From Halobacillus sp. Nhm2S1 (GTDB taxonomy: Bacteria; Bacillota; Bacilli; Bacillales; Halobacillaceae): a DNA stretch of 64,000 bases. Below, piece by piece: positions 35,600 through 45,470 of this stretch. Numbering within the stretch: the first letter of the stretch is position 1; every line of letters starts with the position of its first letter. The stretch covers positions 648,409 to 712,408 of the forward strand of contig NZ_JAIEZV010000003.1 in NCBI RefSeq assembly GCF_019599545.1, in the 5' to 3' direction. The position numbers and the translations under genes are program-made. The notes beneath the pieces were generated by a model, which was given only the letters and a program-made list of their open reading frames with translations, ran no database searches and was not told the DNA's origin.

Positions 35600-36715
35600 T
35601 CATTCCTCTGCTCCAGTATATTCAACATACTCCAAACGTGGATTATGTTTGTACCTTCTACCTTCCTTTGCTTCAGGTTCACCATCAATTAATACATTAT
35701 CCCCTGTAAAACCAATTCCAATTTTCAATAAACTACCACCGACACCGTACATATCTACAGGTACTTTCTTTTCTTCAAATGCTCGAATTCGTTCCTTGGT
35801 AAATCCGCCGCTGACTACAATCTTCACATGCTTGTAGCCTTCCTGGTCCAAGGCACGTCTGAGAGCAAAAATTAATTCAGGGTTTACTCCTCTTGGGTCA
35901 AAAGTACCCATGAGATGCTGATTTCTTAAGAAATATTTGTCCACCAGGTTACGTGAAGTATCTAAACGAACACCTTTCAATTCATCTCCGAATTCTCGAG
36001 CTACCTTTAAAGAATCAGTAATGACATCGTTGTTGTAATCAACAAGGGCCATCAATTGATCATCCGGGAATTGTTGATGATAGGCTTTCGTTGCTGCTAC
36101 AACATCGCCTTTGAACATCTGGATCAACGCATGAGGCATGGTCCCCATGCCCTCTTTGCCCCACCACTCATTCATGGCGTGGGTCGCTTGTGCTGTGGAA
36201 CCACCGATAAAAGCAGAATACCCATCGCCTGATTGCTGCGTGAAATGATCATCCCGGTCCCCCATAAAGATGATTGGTTTCTGCTTACCGGATGAACGAG
36301 CTGCTTTGACGACATTATATACATTGGTGGCAACAGAAGTTCGTCTCGCTAGGATCCCATCAATAATCCCTTCTAAAAACCCGAAATACTGATAAGGACC
36401 AGTAACTGTTAGAACAGTCTCATAAGGACTGATTTTATCTCCGTCTTTCAAAGAATGGATTTCAAGCTCTTCCGGGTGCTCGGCGAACGTATGAATCAAC
36501 GCGATGACTTCATCGGTTCCGCATAATACCGCATGATCCTTTTGAAAAAATTGCATCGTTACTTTATTATCAGGTAAATGATTTTCTACAATATCTCTTG
36601 TCTTTAAAAAGTAGACAGCAGAAAACCAGCCTTCTGCTACACGTTCATCAAATTTAAACGTTTTGTTCGTTAACCGGCTGATTTCGCCATTCAACTTCAG
36701 TGCTATTTCCTTCAT
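35600..36715 (-). CDS. Nicotinate phosphoribosyltransferase
   Basis: A 371-residue enzyme that makes nicotinate mononucleotide from nicotinate and PRPP for NAD salvage. Recognisable parts are RVAEGWFSAVYFLKTRDIV, GILARRTSVATNVYNVV, FMGDRDDHFTQQSGDG, GTMPHALIQMF, the aspartates of VRLDTSRN, and VSGGFTKERIRAFEE with VDMYGVGGSL. It is shorter than the PncB type of B. subtilis (YueK, roughly 490 residues from memory) and resembles the short form found in many other Bacillaceae and Archaea. B. subtilis has no such gene at this place. It has its own terminator; the upstream promoter is not clear. Confidence 0.92.
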   Translation of the reverse strand: MKEIALKLNGEISRLTNKTFKFDERVAEGWFSAVYFLKTRDIVENHLPDNKVTMQFFQKDHAVLCGTDEVIALIHTFAEHPEELEIHSLKDGDKISPYETVLTVTGPYQYFGFLEGIIDGILARRTSVATNVYNVVKAARSSGKQKPIIFMGDRDDHFTQQSGDGYSAFIGGSTAQATHAMNEWWGKEGMGTMPHALIQMFKGDVVAATKAYHQQFPDDQLMALVDYNNDVITDSLKVAREFGDELKGVRLDTSRNLVDKYFLRNQHLMGTFDPRGVNPELIFALRRALDQEGYKHVKIVVSGGFTKERIRAFEEKKVPVDMYGVGGSLLKIGIGFTGDNVLIDGEPEAKEGRRYKHNPRLEYVEYTGAEE

Positions 36716-36821
36716 GGCTTAACTCCTTAAACATAGAGGTCATAATCTCTCTCGTTTTCATTCATTGTTAATCATATAAAATTGAGAAGTTTTGCACAAG
36801 GTTTTTGCCGAAATGAAGGAT

Positions 36822-39800
36822 TCACTCCATCATTTCTTCAATTTGCTGCCTTGTTAATAAGATGTCTCTCGGCTTACTTCCTTTTTGTTCCGATATAATT
36901 CCATAGGCTTCCATCTGGTCAATCAATCGGGCAGCCCGATTGTACCCTACCTTGAATCGGCGCTGAATAAGTGACGCACTCGCACCATTCTGCTCGAGAA
37001 CAAACTCTACAGCTTCGTCAAATATTTCATCCGTTTCTTCTTCTGTGGAAACCTGCTTCATCAACTCTTCCTGATGAAAGAGGTATTGCGGAGGAGCGAT
37101 CTTTTTCACATAGTGAGTCACTCTTTCAATTTCATCATCAGAAACAAAAGCCCCTTGAATACGAACTGGCTGACCTGAACCATTTTCAACAAAGAGCATA
37201 TCGCCTCTACCCAGGAGTTTTTCGGCTCCTCCTGAATCGATGATGGTTCTAGAATCCACTTGTGATGATACACTAAAAGCAATCCTTGTCGGTATATTAG
37301 CTTTGATCAATCCAGTAATGACATCCACAGACGGTCGCTGGGTTGCTAGTAGCAAATGAATTCCGCAGGCCCTTGCTTTTTGAGCGATGCGGCAAATAGC
37401 ATCTTCGACATCCTGTGGGGAAACCATCATTAGGTCGGCGAGCTCATCAATGACAATGACTAAATAAGGAAGTTTCTCAGAGTCTCTCTGTTGCTTCTTC
37501 ATTTTTTCATTGTAACGCTCAACGTCCCGCACCCCTTCTTTTACAAACTTCTCATAACGCTCTTCCATTTCTTTCACAGCCCACTTCAATGCGGTGGTGG
37601 CTGCTTTAACGTCTGTAATAACCGGTGACACAAGGTGTGGAAGGTCATTATAAGGGGCTAGTTCAACCATTTTCGGATCAATAAGCAAAAACTTCACATC
37701 TTCATGATGGGCTTTATACAAAAGACTGATCAAGATCGTATTGATACATACACTCTTTCCTGATCCTGTCGCACCCGCAATCAAACCATGAGGCATTTTC
37801 TTCAAGTTTGTAACAATAGAATCTCCACCGATATCTAGACCTAATCCGACCGTCAGGGGTGAATCATCATTTTGGAAAGCATCGGATTCAAAAATCTCCT
37901 GCAAACCGACCATCATGGATTGTTTATTGGGGATTTCGATTCCTACGGCTTGTTTTCCTGGGATCGGCGCCTCTATTCTTATGTCCCTTGCCGCCATACT
38001 AAGTTTGATATCATCAGACAAGTTGGTAATTTTACTTACTTTAACACCTGGTTCCGGCTGCACTTCAAACCTTGTGACTGTCGGGCCCTTCATTGCATTA
38101 ACGACTTTTGCACGCACATGGAAGTGTCGAAGAGTGGTTTCGAGCAGTTCCATTTGTTCTGTTATCCAACTATCATCTAGAGAAGTCGGACGTACTGGGT
38201 CTTCAAGCAGATGAAGAGGCGTATGGTACTCTATTCTTTTGCTTTTTTCTTCTACGACTTCGCTGCCTGCAGGTTCATCTTTTATTGGTTCAGGCTTCTT
38301 CTCCTGCCTTTTAGGTGGATTGCCATGATCACGATTTCTTTTGTCCCTTGGCGTCATAAGGACATTAAATGGCACACTACGTTTTGCTTCCTCTTTCTTT
38401 TTCGAAGGTTCATGTGAATTTGTGGCCATTTTATTTTGCGTTTCGTTCCCAGATTGAGGTGGTTCTGCACTCTTAGGTTTTTCCACTTCCGTTTGTTGAT
38501 ACATTTCCGTTTCTTCATCATAAGGTTCTGTTGAGGACGAAAGATTCTCTACCCTGTGTTCTTCTACTAATTCGGATTCCGTCTGGTCCGTATTTTCTTT
38601 GGGAGACATCTCCTCTTCCTTATTAAGAGAGGAAGGTTCTTCTTGGCCCTCTTCGTTCTCCTGCTCATTTTCAAGTTCTGTTTGCTCATCAGTGCCCTGT
38701 GATTCCGTGACTTTAGAATCTGAATGATCCAGTCCCCCAGCTTCGACTTCTTCATTTTTTGTGCTTGTTTCTTCTTGGTCATCGGCCATGGATAAAGCTG
38801 GCTCTTCTTTGTCATGATTCACGCTGTGTGTTTCCTCAAGTTCAGCCAACGAGCTTGTCTGTGTTTCATTCGTTTCTCTTTCATCATCAAAGGAATTTAA
38901 AGTCGTCTCATCCTCATCATATTCGTTCACTTCCGAAGGATTTAATGAGTCTTCTTCTCCTCTTTGAATAGCCTCTTGCAGAGATTCAGAAAGGCTCTCT
39001 TGCCCCCCCTTTTCTACTTCATCCTCTTCATGTTCTTCTCCTTTTCTTTTTTCTAAGGCTACATCCTGTGTGTTCGTTTCACCTGAATTTTCATTGTCCA
39101 TCGATAAAGTTTCTTCGACTGAGTCTTCTGCAGGTTGATCCATTTCCTCATCAGCGAAGGTGAGACCCCGATACTCTTTGGATATACTTGGTCTGATGTC
39201 TCCCCGGTACTCACTTCCTGGCTCTTCCTTCGTCTCCTTGGACAAGGTGTTTTCCGTAGTGGCCGCCTCTTCCCGCTCCAGGAGTTTCGGTAGATCGGAA
39301 ACAGCTTTTGGTCTGGAATTTTCTTCATCGACACGTGCTCTCATCCGCTTCCGCAATTCCTGCCATTGCTTTTCATCATTGGAATCAGTAAAAAATTCCG
39401 GTTTTGATTGCTGTTCTTCAACGGCATATTCCAACCTTTCCAAGCCTTTAGTAAGTTGGCGTGCTTGGTAACCGTAAATAGGGGATGGAACATCGGTCGG
39501 TGTGAAGGGGATAGATGAAGCTTCCGGAAGCTCATCAGTCCCATTTTCTTCTTTCCTCGGCCTTTTCTTTCTTTGGGAAAACTCCTCCACAGGTTCCTGT
39601 TTTTCAACTGGTTTCTTGCGGCGAGGACGTTGATAACTTCCATTTTCATTTTGAGATTTTCCTGGAGCGTCCGGAATAACAGGAAAACGAAATTCACCTT
39701 GTTTCGGGTAGCGGTACGTCATTTTTGTTTTAGCGTTTACATCTTTTCTTTCTTCTATTTTATGTAGCGTCTCCTGGTCATTTTTTTCTTCTGTATCCAG

Positions 39801-39836
39801 CAATTTTTTCATCTTATTTCTTAAGTCTTTCCACAT
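36822..39836 (-). CDS. sftA: DNA translocase SftA (FtsK/SpoIIIE family) with long acidic linker
   Basis: A protein of about 1004 residues. The C-terminal 480 residues form the FtsK motor: GATGSGKSVCINTI is the Walker A (residues 688-695 core), VIDELADLMM the Walker B, then LLATQRPSVDVITG and RIAFSVSSQVDSRTI. A winged-helix gamma domain ends the protein (ASASLIQRRFKVGYNRAARLIDQME). No membrane helices are visible, which separates SftA from SpoIIIE. The segment from about residue 195 to 480 is highly acidic and repetitive in composition. ATG at 39836 is preferred over GTG at 39845. SftA moves DNA from the closing septum. A terminator upstream isolates it from ytpR. Confidence 0.95.
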   Translation of the reverse strand: MWKDLRNKMKKLLDTEEKNDQETLHKIEERKDVNAKTKMTYRYPKQGEFRFPVIPDAPGKSQNENGSYQRPRRKKPVEKQEPVEEFSQRKKRPRKEENGTDELPEASSIPFTPTDVPSPIYGYQARQLTKGLERLEYAVEEQQSKPEFFTDSNDEKQWQELRKRMRARVDEENSRPKAVSDLPKLLEREEAATTENTLSKETKEEPGSEYRGDIRPSISKEYRGLTFADEEMDQPAEDSVEETLSMDNENSGETNTQDVALEKRKGEEHEEDEVEKGGQESLSESLQEAIQRGEEDSLNPSEVNEYDEDETTLNSFDDERETNETQTSSLAELEETHSVNHDKEEPALSMADDQEETSTKNEEVEAGGLDHSDSKVTESQGTDEQTELENEQENEEGQEEPSSLNKEEEMSPKENTDQTESELVEEHRVENLSSSTEPYDEETEMYQQTEVEKPKSAEPPQSGNETQNKMATNSHEPSKKKEEAKRSVPFNVLMTPRDKRNRDHGNPPKRQEKKPEPIKDEPAGSEVVEEKSKRIEYHTPLHLLEDPVRPTSLDDSWITEQMELLETTLRHFHVRAKVVNAMKGPTVTRFEVQPEPGVKVSKITNLSDDIKLSMAARDIRIEAPIPGKQAVGIEIPNKQSMMVGLQEIFESDAFQNDDSPLTVGLGLDIGGDSIVTNLKKMPHGLIAGATGSGKSVCINTILISLLYKAHHEDVKFLLIDPKMVELAPYNDLPHLVSPVITDVKAATTALKWAVKEMEERYEKFVKEGVRDVERYNEKMKKQQRDSEKLPYLVIVIDELADLMMVSPQDVEDAICRIAQKARACGIHLLLATQRPSVDVITGLIKANIPTRIAFSVSSQVDSRTIIDSGGAEKLLGRGDMLFVENGSGQPVRIQGAFVSDDEIERVTHYVKKIAPPQYLFHQEELMKQVSTEEETDEIFDEAVEFVLEQNGASASLIQRRFKVGYNRAARLIDQMEAYGIISEQKGSKPRDILLTRQQIEEMME

Positions 39837-39944
39837 TACGTTCACTCTCTTTTCAATTTTAAAATCACTTATAGGATTATCCCTATTTTAACAGGTTTAA
39901 GGCATTGGTTGGTTTACAATACCTTTAAAAATGACTTTTGAATC

Positions 39945-39987
39945 AAAAAAAGCAAAGCAGCTGGGCTACTTTGCTTATCTGTATCCT
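39945..39987 (-). terminator. Terminator after ytpR
   Basis: The minus strand has AGCAAAGTAGCC-CA-GCTGCTTTGCT followed by TTTTTTGATT, just past the ytpR stop. Confidence 0.85.
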
Positions 39988-39989
39988 GA

Positions 39990-40595
39990 TTAAACTTCAA
40001 AAGGCTGCCCAATAACAGCATCTTCGTCAAGAACTAAGATTCCTTTTTCTTTTGGTGCATCTGGTAGGTTCAACTCTTTTGCGGAACAAATCATGCCGGA
40101 GGAAGGAACGCCTCTCAACTCCGCATCTTTAATTTTCATTCCACTAGGCATAACCGCTCCTACTTTAGCAACAACGACTTTCTGCCCCTGATCGATGTTT
40201 GGCGCACCGCAGACAATCTGCAATGTTTCATCTCCAACATCCACTTGACACACACTCAATTTGTCGGCGTTCTCGTGGCCCGCTTTTTCCTTCACATATC
40301 CAACCACGAACTTTGGACTTAAATCAAAGTCTAGAACATCGTTGAGCTGATTTTCAGTAAAAAGGTCTTTGATTGGAGTTAGCATTTCTTCGGTCATACG
40401 CATTTTCCCTTGCCCATCGAGGTTAAAGTACTTAGAGGCGTTGAAGATATTGTAGCCAAGCAAAGAACCGTCCTTGCTATCCGTTATTTTCACTACATCT
40501 CCGTATGCTTCCTGTTTAAAAGTATCGCGGTTTCCTTCTTTAATTGGAATAATCAGGACATCTCCGATTCCTTGCTTGTTGTAAAATACATCCAT
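39990..40595 (-). CDS. ytpR: YtpR: tRNA-binding (OB-fold) domain protein
   Basis: A 201-residue protein. An N-terminal YtpR-specific part ([15 protein letters not shown]) is followed by the tRNA-binding OB domain seen in the PheT N-terminus and related proteins ([61 protein letters not shown]). It is shorter than, and not, a phenylalanyl-tRNA synthetase subunit. It lies 3 bases after ytpQ, so the two form an operon ending at the terminator. Its exact RNA target is unknown. Confidence 0.93.
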   Translation of the reverse strand: MDVFYNKQGIGDVLIIPIKEGNRDTFKQEAYGDVVKITDSKDGSLLGYNIFNASKYFNLDGQGKMRMTEEMLTPIKDLFTENQLNDVLDFDLSPKFVVGYVKEKAGHENADKLSVCQVDVGDETLQIVCGAPNIDQGQKVVVAKVGAVMPSGMKIKDAELRGVPSSGMICSAKELNLPDAPKEKGILVLDEDAVIGQPFEV

Positions 40596-40598
40596 GGT

Positions 40599-41417
40599 CT
40601 ACTCTTCCTTTCGATCCTTATTCGGTTTCTTCTGAGCAAGAATGAAAATCGGTTCCAGCTGCTTATCCTCATATAAAAACGATAAGGAGGTAACAGGCAC
40701 CGTTCCTTCTGCAAAGAATTTCATAGCCATCTGGGCTAATATATCATATCCTTCAGAATTTTGGACATCTGCAAAGATAATAACATCCTGGTGAGGGATG
40801 CTGATGGCAAGCTCACCTTTACACTCGGCTTTTAGCTTTTCCAGAAGAGCTTCATTCAGGATACGACTTGCATCATAGCCGTCCCTTGCTGAATGGAAAT
40901 AGAAGTCATTTCCATACACGCTGTCTTTTTTCATTTCAACAGGAAGAGAACGCACATTAAAGCCAGCCACTTCCTTGACCCTCTCTAGAGACCAACCTTC
41001 ATCTTTTAACATTTTCTCATCGATCAATTGATAAGATTTGCCTAAATCCAAAGCATAATATATACGTGTTTCTGCTGTATGGTCAACATAAATCAACTTT
41101 TTCCCCTGTTCTGTTTCCGTTGGAAAAGAAGCGGCTCTTATAACAGGGAAAATGTGCTGCTCTTTGCCTGTCAACTTATGATCTTCATTCATAACTCGAA
41201 GAGCTTCTTTCACATGGTCTTCAAGCTCATCAATAGCTTCCTCTCCCCGTGCCTCATACTTTGAAATTACATTAGGCAGTGTAATTGTAATTCCTTTTCC
41301 TGAGTGACTCCACTCGACACGGAAAGTATCTTTATCTCTATTGAATGTCGTCTTCCATTGATCATTCGCTAATCGTTCTTCAAGTTTTTTCTTCATCTTG
41401 ATACTTGTCATTTTCAT
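40599..41417 (-). CDS. ytpQ: YtpQ (DUF1444 family)
   Basis: A 272-residue soluble protein of the DUF1444/UPF0354 family. It begins MKMTSIKMKKKLEERL, has a central FPVIRAASFPTE and HTAETRIYYALDLGKSY, and ends with ELAISIPHQDVIIFADVQ. ATG follows AAAGGAGG at good spacing. Function is unknown. It is co-transcribed with ytpR directly downstream (3-base gap), and ytpP is upstream across a terminator, as in B. subtilis gene order. Confidence 0.9.
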   Translation of the reverse strand: MKMTSIKMKKKLEERLANDQWKTTFNRDKDTFRVEWSHSGKGITITLPNVISKYEARGEEAIDELEDHVKEALRVMNEDHKLTGKEQHIFPVIRAASFPTETEQGKKLIYVDHTAETRIYYALDLGKSYQLIDEKMLKDEGWSLERVKEVAGFNVRSLPVEMKKDSVYGNDFYFHSARDGYDASRILNEALLEKLKAECKGELAISIPHQDVIIFADVQNSEGYDILAQMAMKFFAEGTVPVTSLSFLYEDKQLEPIFILAQKKPNKDRKEE

Positions 41418-41608
41418 CTTTTTTCCTCCTTTATTATGGGAAGAAAGAATTTGTTCTTATTTTCGTTTCTTCAAACTACATCGTTTTCTATTATACACAT
41501 TTATACCTTCATAACAAAAGCACAACGCTATTCTAAGATATGGTAGGATTTTTTTCATTCTTTTGATGTTCAGCTTATGACACAAGTGTCTGGGGGATGG
41601 AGATTGAA

Positions 41609-41652
41609 TAAAAAGAAACAGACCGCACCTTGGCACGGTCTGTTTCTTTTTA
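41609..41652 (-). terminator. Terminator after ytpP
   Basis: The stem AAAGAAACAGACCG-(9)-CGGTCTGTTTCTTT is followed on the minus strand by TTATTC and overlaps the ytpP stop. Confidence 0.92.
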
Positions 41653-41967
41653 TTGGTCAAGTTTGTTGATAAAGTCTTCGATCTGTTCTTTTGTTTTTCG
41701 GTCTTTACTGACAAAACGGCCAACTTCTTCTCCATCTTTGAAGGCAAGAAAACTCGGAATACCGAAAACATCGTTTTCTGCGCAGATGTGGATGAATTGA
41801 TCACGATCGACATATACAAATGTCCAATCTGGATACTTATCCTCCAATTCTGGAAGAAATGGTTCAATCACCCTGCAATCTGGACACCAGTCTGCCGAAA
41901 ATAGAAAAATGACAGATTCTTTATTTTGTAGTTCTTTCATCTGCTGATCTGATTCTAGTGTAATCAT
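41650..41967 (-). CDS. ytpP: Thioredoxin-like protein YtpP
   Basis: A 105-residue thioredoxin fold with the redox site DWCPDCRVIEPF (CPDC instead of the usual CGPC), and FGIPSFLAFKDGEEVGRF containing the cis-proline. It probably acts on cytosolic disulfides or peroxide stress. It lies between a membrane IIC-like gene and ytpQ on the same strand, with a strong terminator after it. Identification as YtpP is by sequence type and synteny. Confidence 0.92.
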   Translation of the reverse strand: MITLESDQQMKELQNKESVIFLFSADWCPDCRVIEPFLPELEDKYPDWTFVYVDRDQFIHICAENDVFGIPSFLAFKDGEEVGRFVSKDRKTKEQIEDFINKLDQ

Positions 41968-42001
41968 TTCTGGTCACCTCCACAGCTATTCTAGCATACC
42001 A

Positions 42002-43030
42002 TCAATCGTATTGAATAATCATATCACCTGGTTGGATCCACCCTTTTCTGCGGAACCAGAAGGCTACGAGATAACTGATCAAAGCAGGACCTATAAAGTG
42101 AAAAACGACAATGATCCAGAAGATTTCCCAGGAGAAACCCATGGACTCAAATGTCATAATTTGGCCCACAAATCCACTTGTCCCCATTCCCGAACCTGCC
42201 GCATTATTTTCTACACTTAACCAGACGGCGGCAATAGGAGCCAGCACCGCTCCCGCTATGGTTGGAGGAAGTATGATCAGTGGTTTTTTTACCACATTCG
42301 CAATTTGAAGCATGGATGTTCCGATCCCTTGAGCGAGAGCACCGCCAAATCCGTTATCTCTGTAACTGATGGTGGCAAAACCGATCATCTGTGCTGCACA
42401 ACCCACCGTGGCTGCTCCGGCCGCCACGCCATCTAAAGAGAGCATCAAAGCAATGGCCAGACTGGAAATAGGTGCTGTCAATGCAATTCCCATTAAAACA
42501 GCTACAAGTGCCCCCATGATGATTGGTTGTTGTTGAGTCGCCCAATTAATGAGGCTCCCTACCCCTGCCATAAAACGTCCAATGGGGGCCCCGATCGCTG
42601 CCGCCACACAATAACCTATAATAATTGTGACAAAAGGAGTCAGAATGATATCTATTTTGGTTTCTTTACTGACGATTTTTCCGAATTCCGTCGCTATTAG
42701 AGCTGCAATATAACTTCCTGCCGGGCCGCCTAACTCTGCGCCGGAAGCTCCACTGAATAATGCTGCAAATATGACGAGCGGAGGCGCTTTTAAACCATAA
42801 GCAATCGCAGCTCCAATGGCTCCGCCCCATATCTTCGTGTCCATTGCAAAAGTACCCATCTCTACAAATGATTCAGATAAAACAATAATATCTGTCTGTT
42901 CGCCAATCGTTTTAATAATTAATCCAATAATTAGTGAAGAAAAGAGCCCTAACGCCATATAGCTTAACGCCGTTACAAAATATGCCTGAAAGGACAACTG
43001 AATCCCTTTTCTTTTTAAAAAAGTAAGCAT
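42002..43030 (-). CDS. PTS-type IIC-like membrane protein without other PTS parts
   Basis: A protein of about 342 residues with roughly nine or ten hydrophobic segments. It resembles the EIIC_2 class of PTS permeases (ALSYMALGLFSSLIIGLII, ...SGASGAELGGPAGSYIAALIATE, GVGSLINWATQQQPIIMG, APISSLAIALMLSLDGVAAGAATVGCAAQMIGFA). No IIA or IIB domain is fused or adjacent. The frame extends 11 codons upstream, but ATG at 43030 follows CAGGAGG at good spacing. It lies on the same strand as ytpP, 34 bases before it. Substrate and energy source are unknown; PTS transport should not be assumed. Confidence 0.8.
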   Translation of the reverse strand: MLTFLKRKGIQLSFQAYFVTALSYMALGLFSSLIIGLIIKTIGEQTDIIVLSESFVEMGTFAMDTKIWGGAIGAAIAYGLKAPPLVIFAALFSGASGAELGGPAGSYIAALIATEFGKIVSKETKIDIILTPFVTIIIGYCVAAAIGAPIGRFMAGVGSLINWATQQQPIIMGALVAVLMGIALTAPISSLAIALMLSLDGVAAGAATVGCAAQMIGFATISYRDNGFGGALAQGIGTSMLQIANVVKKPLIILPPTIAGAVLAPIAAVWLSVENNAAGSGMGTSGFVGQIMTFESMGFSWEIFWIIVVFHFIGPALISYLVAFWFRRKGWIQPGDMIIQYD

Positions 43031-43145
43031 TGCTAAACCTCCTGATTCGACCAAAACTATCATACACCCAATTCAAACAGGTGTAAATACACTTATGTTT
43101 AGTCAATATAAGCCAAAAGACACCCTCTCCAGCGTATTCCTCCTA

Positions 43146-43174
43146 TTGTTTTACTAGATAAAAAGTTCTATAAT
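43146..43174 (+). promoter_or_regulatory. Sigma-A promoter of the chemoreceptor gene
   Basis: TTGTTT (43146-43151), 17 bases and TATAAT (43169-43174) form a near-consensus housekeeping promoter. I see no clear SigD-type motif, which would be usual for chemotaxis genes. Confidence 0.7.
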
Positions 43175-43221
43175 TAATCAGTATATAGAGAAATTTGCAA
43201 ATTTTTCGAAGGAGGGGTCGA

Positions 43222-45378
43222 ATGAGATCGATTAAAGGCCGGATGCGTTTTCTGTTGATCGTGGCGGTCGTTGGAATTTTCGCCATCTTTGTTTTTTCTA
43301 CATATTTTTTTCAAGAACAGAAAGAGATGGCACAACGATCAAAAAAAGTTCAACAGTCACTCGCTGATAGTCAAGAAATTAATTACTTAATGTCTAAAAC
43401 CTTGATTGAACAACAAACTTTCTTCCATAACCCAAGCGCTGACCAAGGGGAGACAGCAGCTGCAGCCATCCAATCAGTAAAAGAAAAAGCCACTAACTTT
43501 GCCAACACGTATAAAAGTTATCCTGAGATTGGCAATCAATTCACGGAAATCACTAAAAAAGCTATTGAGTATGAAGAAGAACTAGGTCCTTTGGTGAATA
43601 TGTACAAATTAGTGGGCTTTACTGAAGATAAAGGGCTGCACCAACACATACAAACGTCCTATAAAAAGTTCAATGATGTGATTGAGTCCGTGAATAGTGA
43701 ACCATTGAAAAATTCTTTGCTCGCCATGAAAGTAAGCGAACGAAATTACATTAATGAACCAAACTCTGAGCAATTATCTGCATTTAAAACCAGTTCTCAA
43801 AATTTCAAGGAAACCATTAAAGAAATGGATTTGGATGCTGAGCAGTCTTCCATCTTAAGCAAGAACCTTTTAAAGTATGAACAGACAATTAATTCCATGG
43901 ATAATACATTCACACAGGCAAACTCCATTCGCGCATCCTTTGAAGGGATTGCAGCCGATGTTTCAAGTCAGGTGGATCTAGTGATGTCTACAGCCAATCA
44001 ATTAAATGCTTCGATGCTTGAAGAGCAGCAACAAAGACAGCAATGGTTAACAACATTACTCGCAATTATTGGCGCAATCATATTATTAGCCATATTGACC
44101 ACTGGTTTCTTCTTGATTCGTTCCATAAAAAAATCCATTAACAGTCTAAAGGAAAGTGCCACAATTATTGGTGACGGCGATCTATCTCATCGCGTGGATT
44201 TGACCTCCAAAGATGAGATGGCTGAGCTGGGCTTACAGTTTAACCACATGGCTGACAGAATGGAACAATCCGTACGGAAGGTACTTCAAGCAACAGGTAT
44301 ACTTAATACATCTTCTGAAAGTCTGGCAACAATTTCTAATCAAACGGCAAATCAAGCGGAGGAAGTGAACGAAGCCATTAGTCACGTAGCAGCTGGCTCT
44401 CAGGATCAAGCTCAAAAGATTGATGAAACTCACCAATTTATCCAGCAAGTCACAGAAGCGATCACCAATACAAAAAAAGCTACAGGAACAATAGCAGGCA
44501 GACTGATGGAAGCAGAAACCGAAGGTGATGCCGGTTTACAAACAGTCGCCGAATTAGAAAAGACTTCCAAAGACTTCATCGAACTTGCCTCCCACATGGC
44601 AGAGGAAGTTCAGAACGCTTCACGAAAATCTGAAGAAGTAAACAAAGTGGTCACAACCATTGAAGGAATTGCGGACAGTACAAACCTGTTAGCCCTTAAT
44701 GCCGCTATTGAATCAGCCAGGGCCGGTGAAGCAGGAAAAGGCTTCGCTGTCGTTGCAGATGAAGTTAGGAAATTAGCGGAGCGTTCAAAACAGGAAGCAG
44801 GAAGCATTCAAAAAATGGTCACAGTCATGTCCACCCAAATGACGACTCTTTCTGATGAAGCAGAGAAATTTAAACACTACCAATCTTCACAAGGTAAAGC
44901 TGTCACTCAAACGAAAGATGCCTTCGACCGAATCGCCTCCTACGTACAATCTATGAATGAACAAATCCGGGAAGTAAATGAAGCCGTTGACGGTGTAGAT
45001 CGTGTAAATGAGGAAGTGAAAGAAAGGCTCCAAAGTATTAGTGTAATTTCCGAAGAAGCAGTAGCTACAGCAGAGGAAGTCGCCGCTTCTAGTGAGAATC
45101 AATTAACATCCATAGAAAAAGTTCACCATTCAGCTATGGATCTCCAAGGACTTTCACAGGAACTTTCTGCTGAGATCAGCCAGTTCACCATCAATGAAAA
45201 TACAGCAGTAGAAGAAAATACAGAGCAGATTCAGGAAGGATTGGAATCGGAAGTCATGGATGAAGCTTTCAAGGAAGCGGAAGACCAATTGGAAACGGGA
45301 GACTTTGAAGAACATTCAATTTCCAGTACTAACAACAAAAAAGAACCCATCCATGAAGAGGAAAGATTATCTTCATAA
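43222..45378 (+). CDS. Methyl-accepting chemotaxis protein
   Basis: A chemoreceptor of about 718 residues. The first membrane helix is at about 10-30 ([20 protein letters not shown]), then an extracytoplasmic, mostly helical sensor of about 250 residues. The second helix is near 285-310 ([25 protein letters not shown]), then a HAMP domain ([23 protein letters not shown]) and the long signalling helix pair with tip [25 protein letters not shown]. The sensor looks like a four-helix-bundle type; no CACHE fold is obvious. A Glu-rich tail ends the protein. ATG at 43222 follows GAAGGAGG. The ligand is unknown. It is monocistronic with promoter and terminator. Confidence 0.95.
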   Translation: MRSIKGRMRFLLIVAVVGIFAIFVFSTYFFQEQKEMAQRSKKVQQSLADSQEINYLMSKTLIEQQTFFHNPSADQGETAAAAIQSVKEKATNFANTYKSYPEIGNQFTEITKKAIEYEEELGPLVNMYKLVGFTEDKGLHQHIQTSYKKFNDVIESVNSEPLKNSLLAMKVSERNYINEPNSEQLSAFKTSSQNFKETIKEMDLDAEQSSILSKNLLKYEQTINSMDNTFTQANSIRASFEGIAADVSSQVDLVMSTANQLNASMLEEQQQRQQWLTTLLAIIGAIILLAILTTGFFLIRSIKKSINSLKESATIIGDGDLSHRVDLTSKDEMAELGLQFNHMADRMEQSVRKVLQATGILNTSSESLATISNQTANQAEEVNEAISHVAAGSQDQAQKIDETHQFIQQVTEAITNTKKATGTIAGRLMEAETEGDAGLQTVAELEKTSKDFIELASHMAEEVQNASRKSEEVNKVVTTIEGIADSTNLLALNAAIESARAGEAGKGFAVVADEVRKLAERSKQEAGSIQKMVTVMSTQMTTLSDEAEKFKHYQSSQGKAVTQTKDAFDRIASYVQSMNEQIREVNEAVDGVDRVNEEVKERLQSISVISEEAVATAEEVAASSENQLTSIEKVHHSAMDLQGLSQELSAEISQFTINENTAVEENTEQIQEGLESEVMDEAFKEAEDQLETGDFEEHSISSTNNKKEPIHEEERLSS

Positions 45379-45384
45379 CTACAG

Positions 45385-45424
45385 AGAAGTCCAGCAAAAG
45401 ACCCTTTGCTGGACTTCCTTTTTC
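45385..45424 (+). terminator. Terminator after the chemoreceptor gene
   Basis: GAAGTCCAGCAAA-(6)-TTTGCTGGACTTC is followed by CTTTTTC. Confidence 0.93.
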
Positions 45425-45470
45425 ACATCTTTCATACTAAACTAAAGGGAATTTTAAGGAGGAAAAACCA

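Noticed and set aside
38567..39697. Overlapping ORFs within sftA
   Set aside because: They arise from the Glu/Asp/Ser-rich linker codons and lack ribosome sites or known domains.
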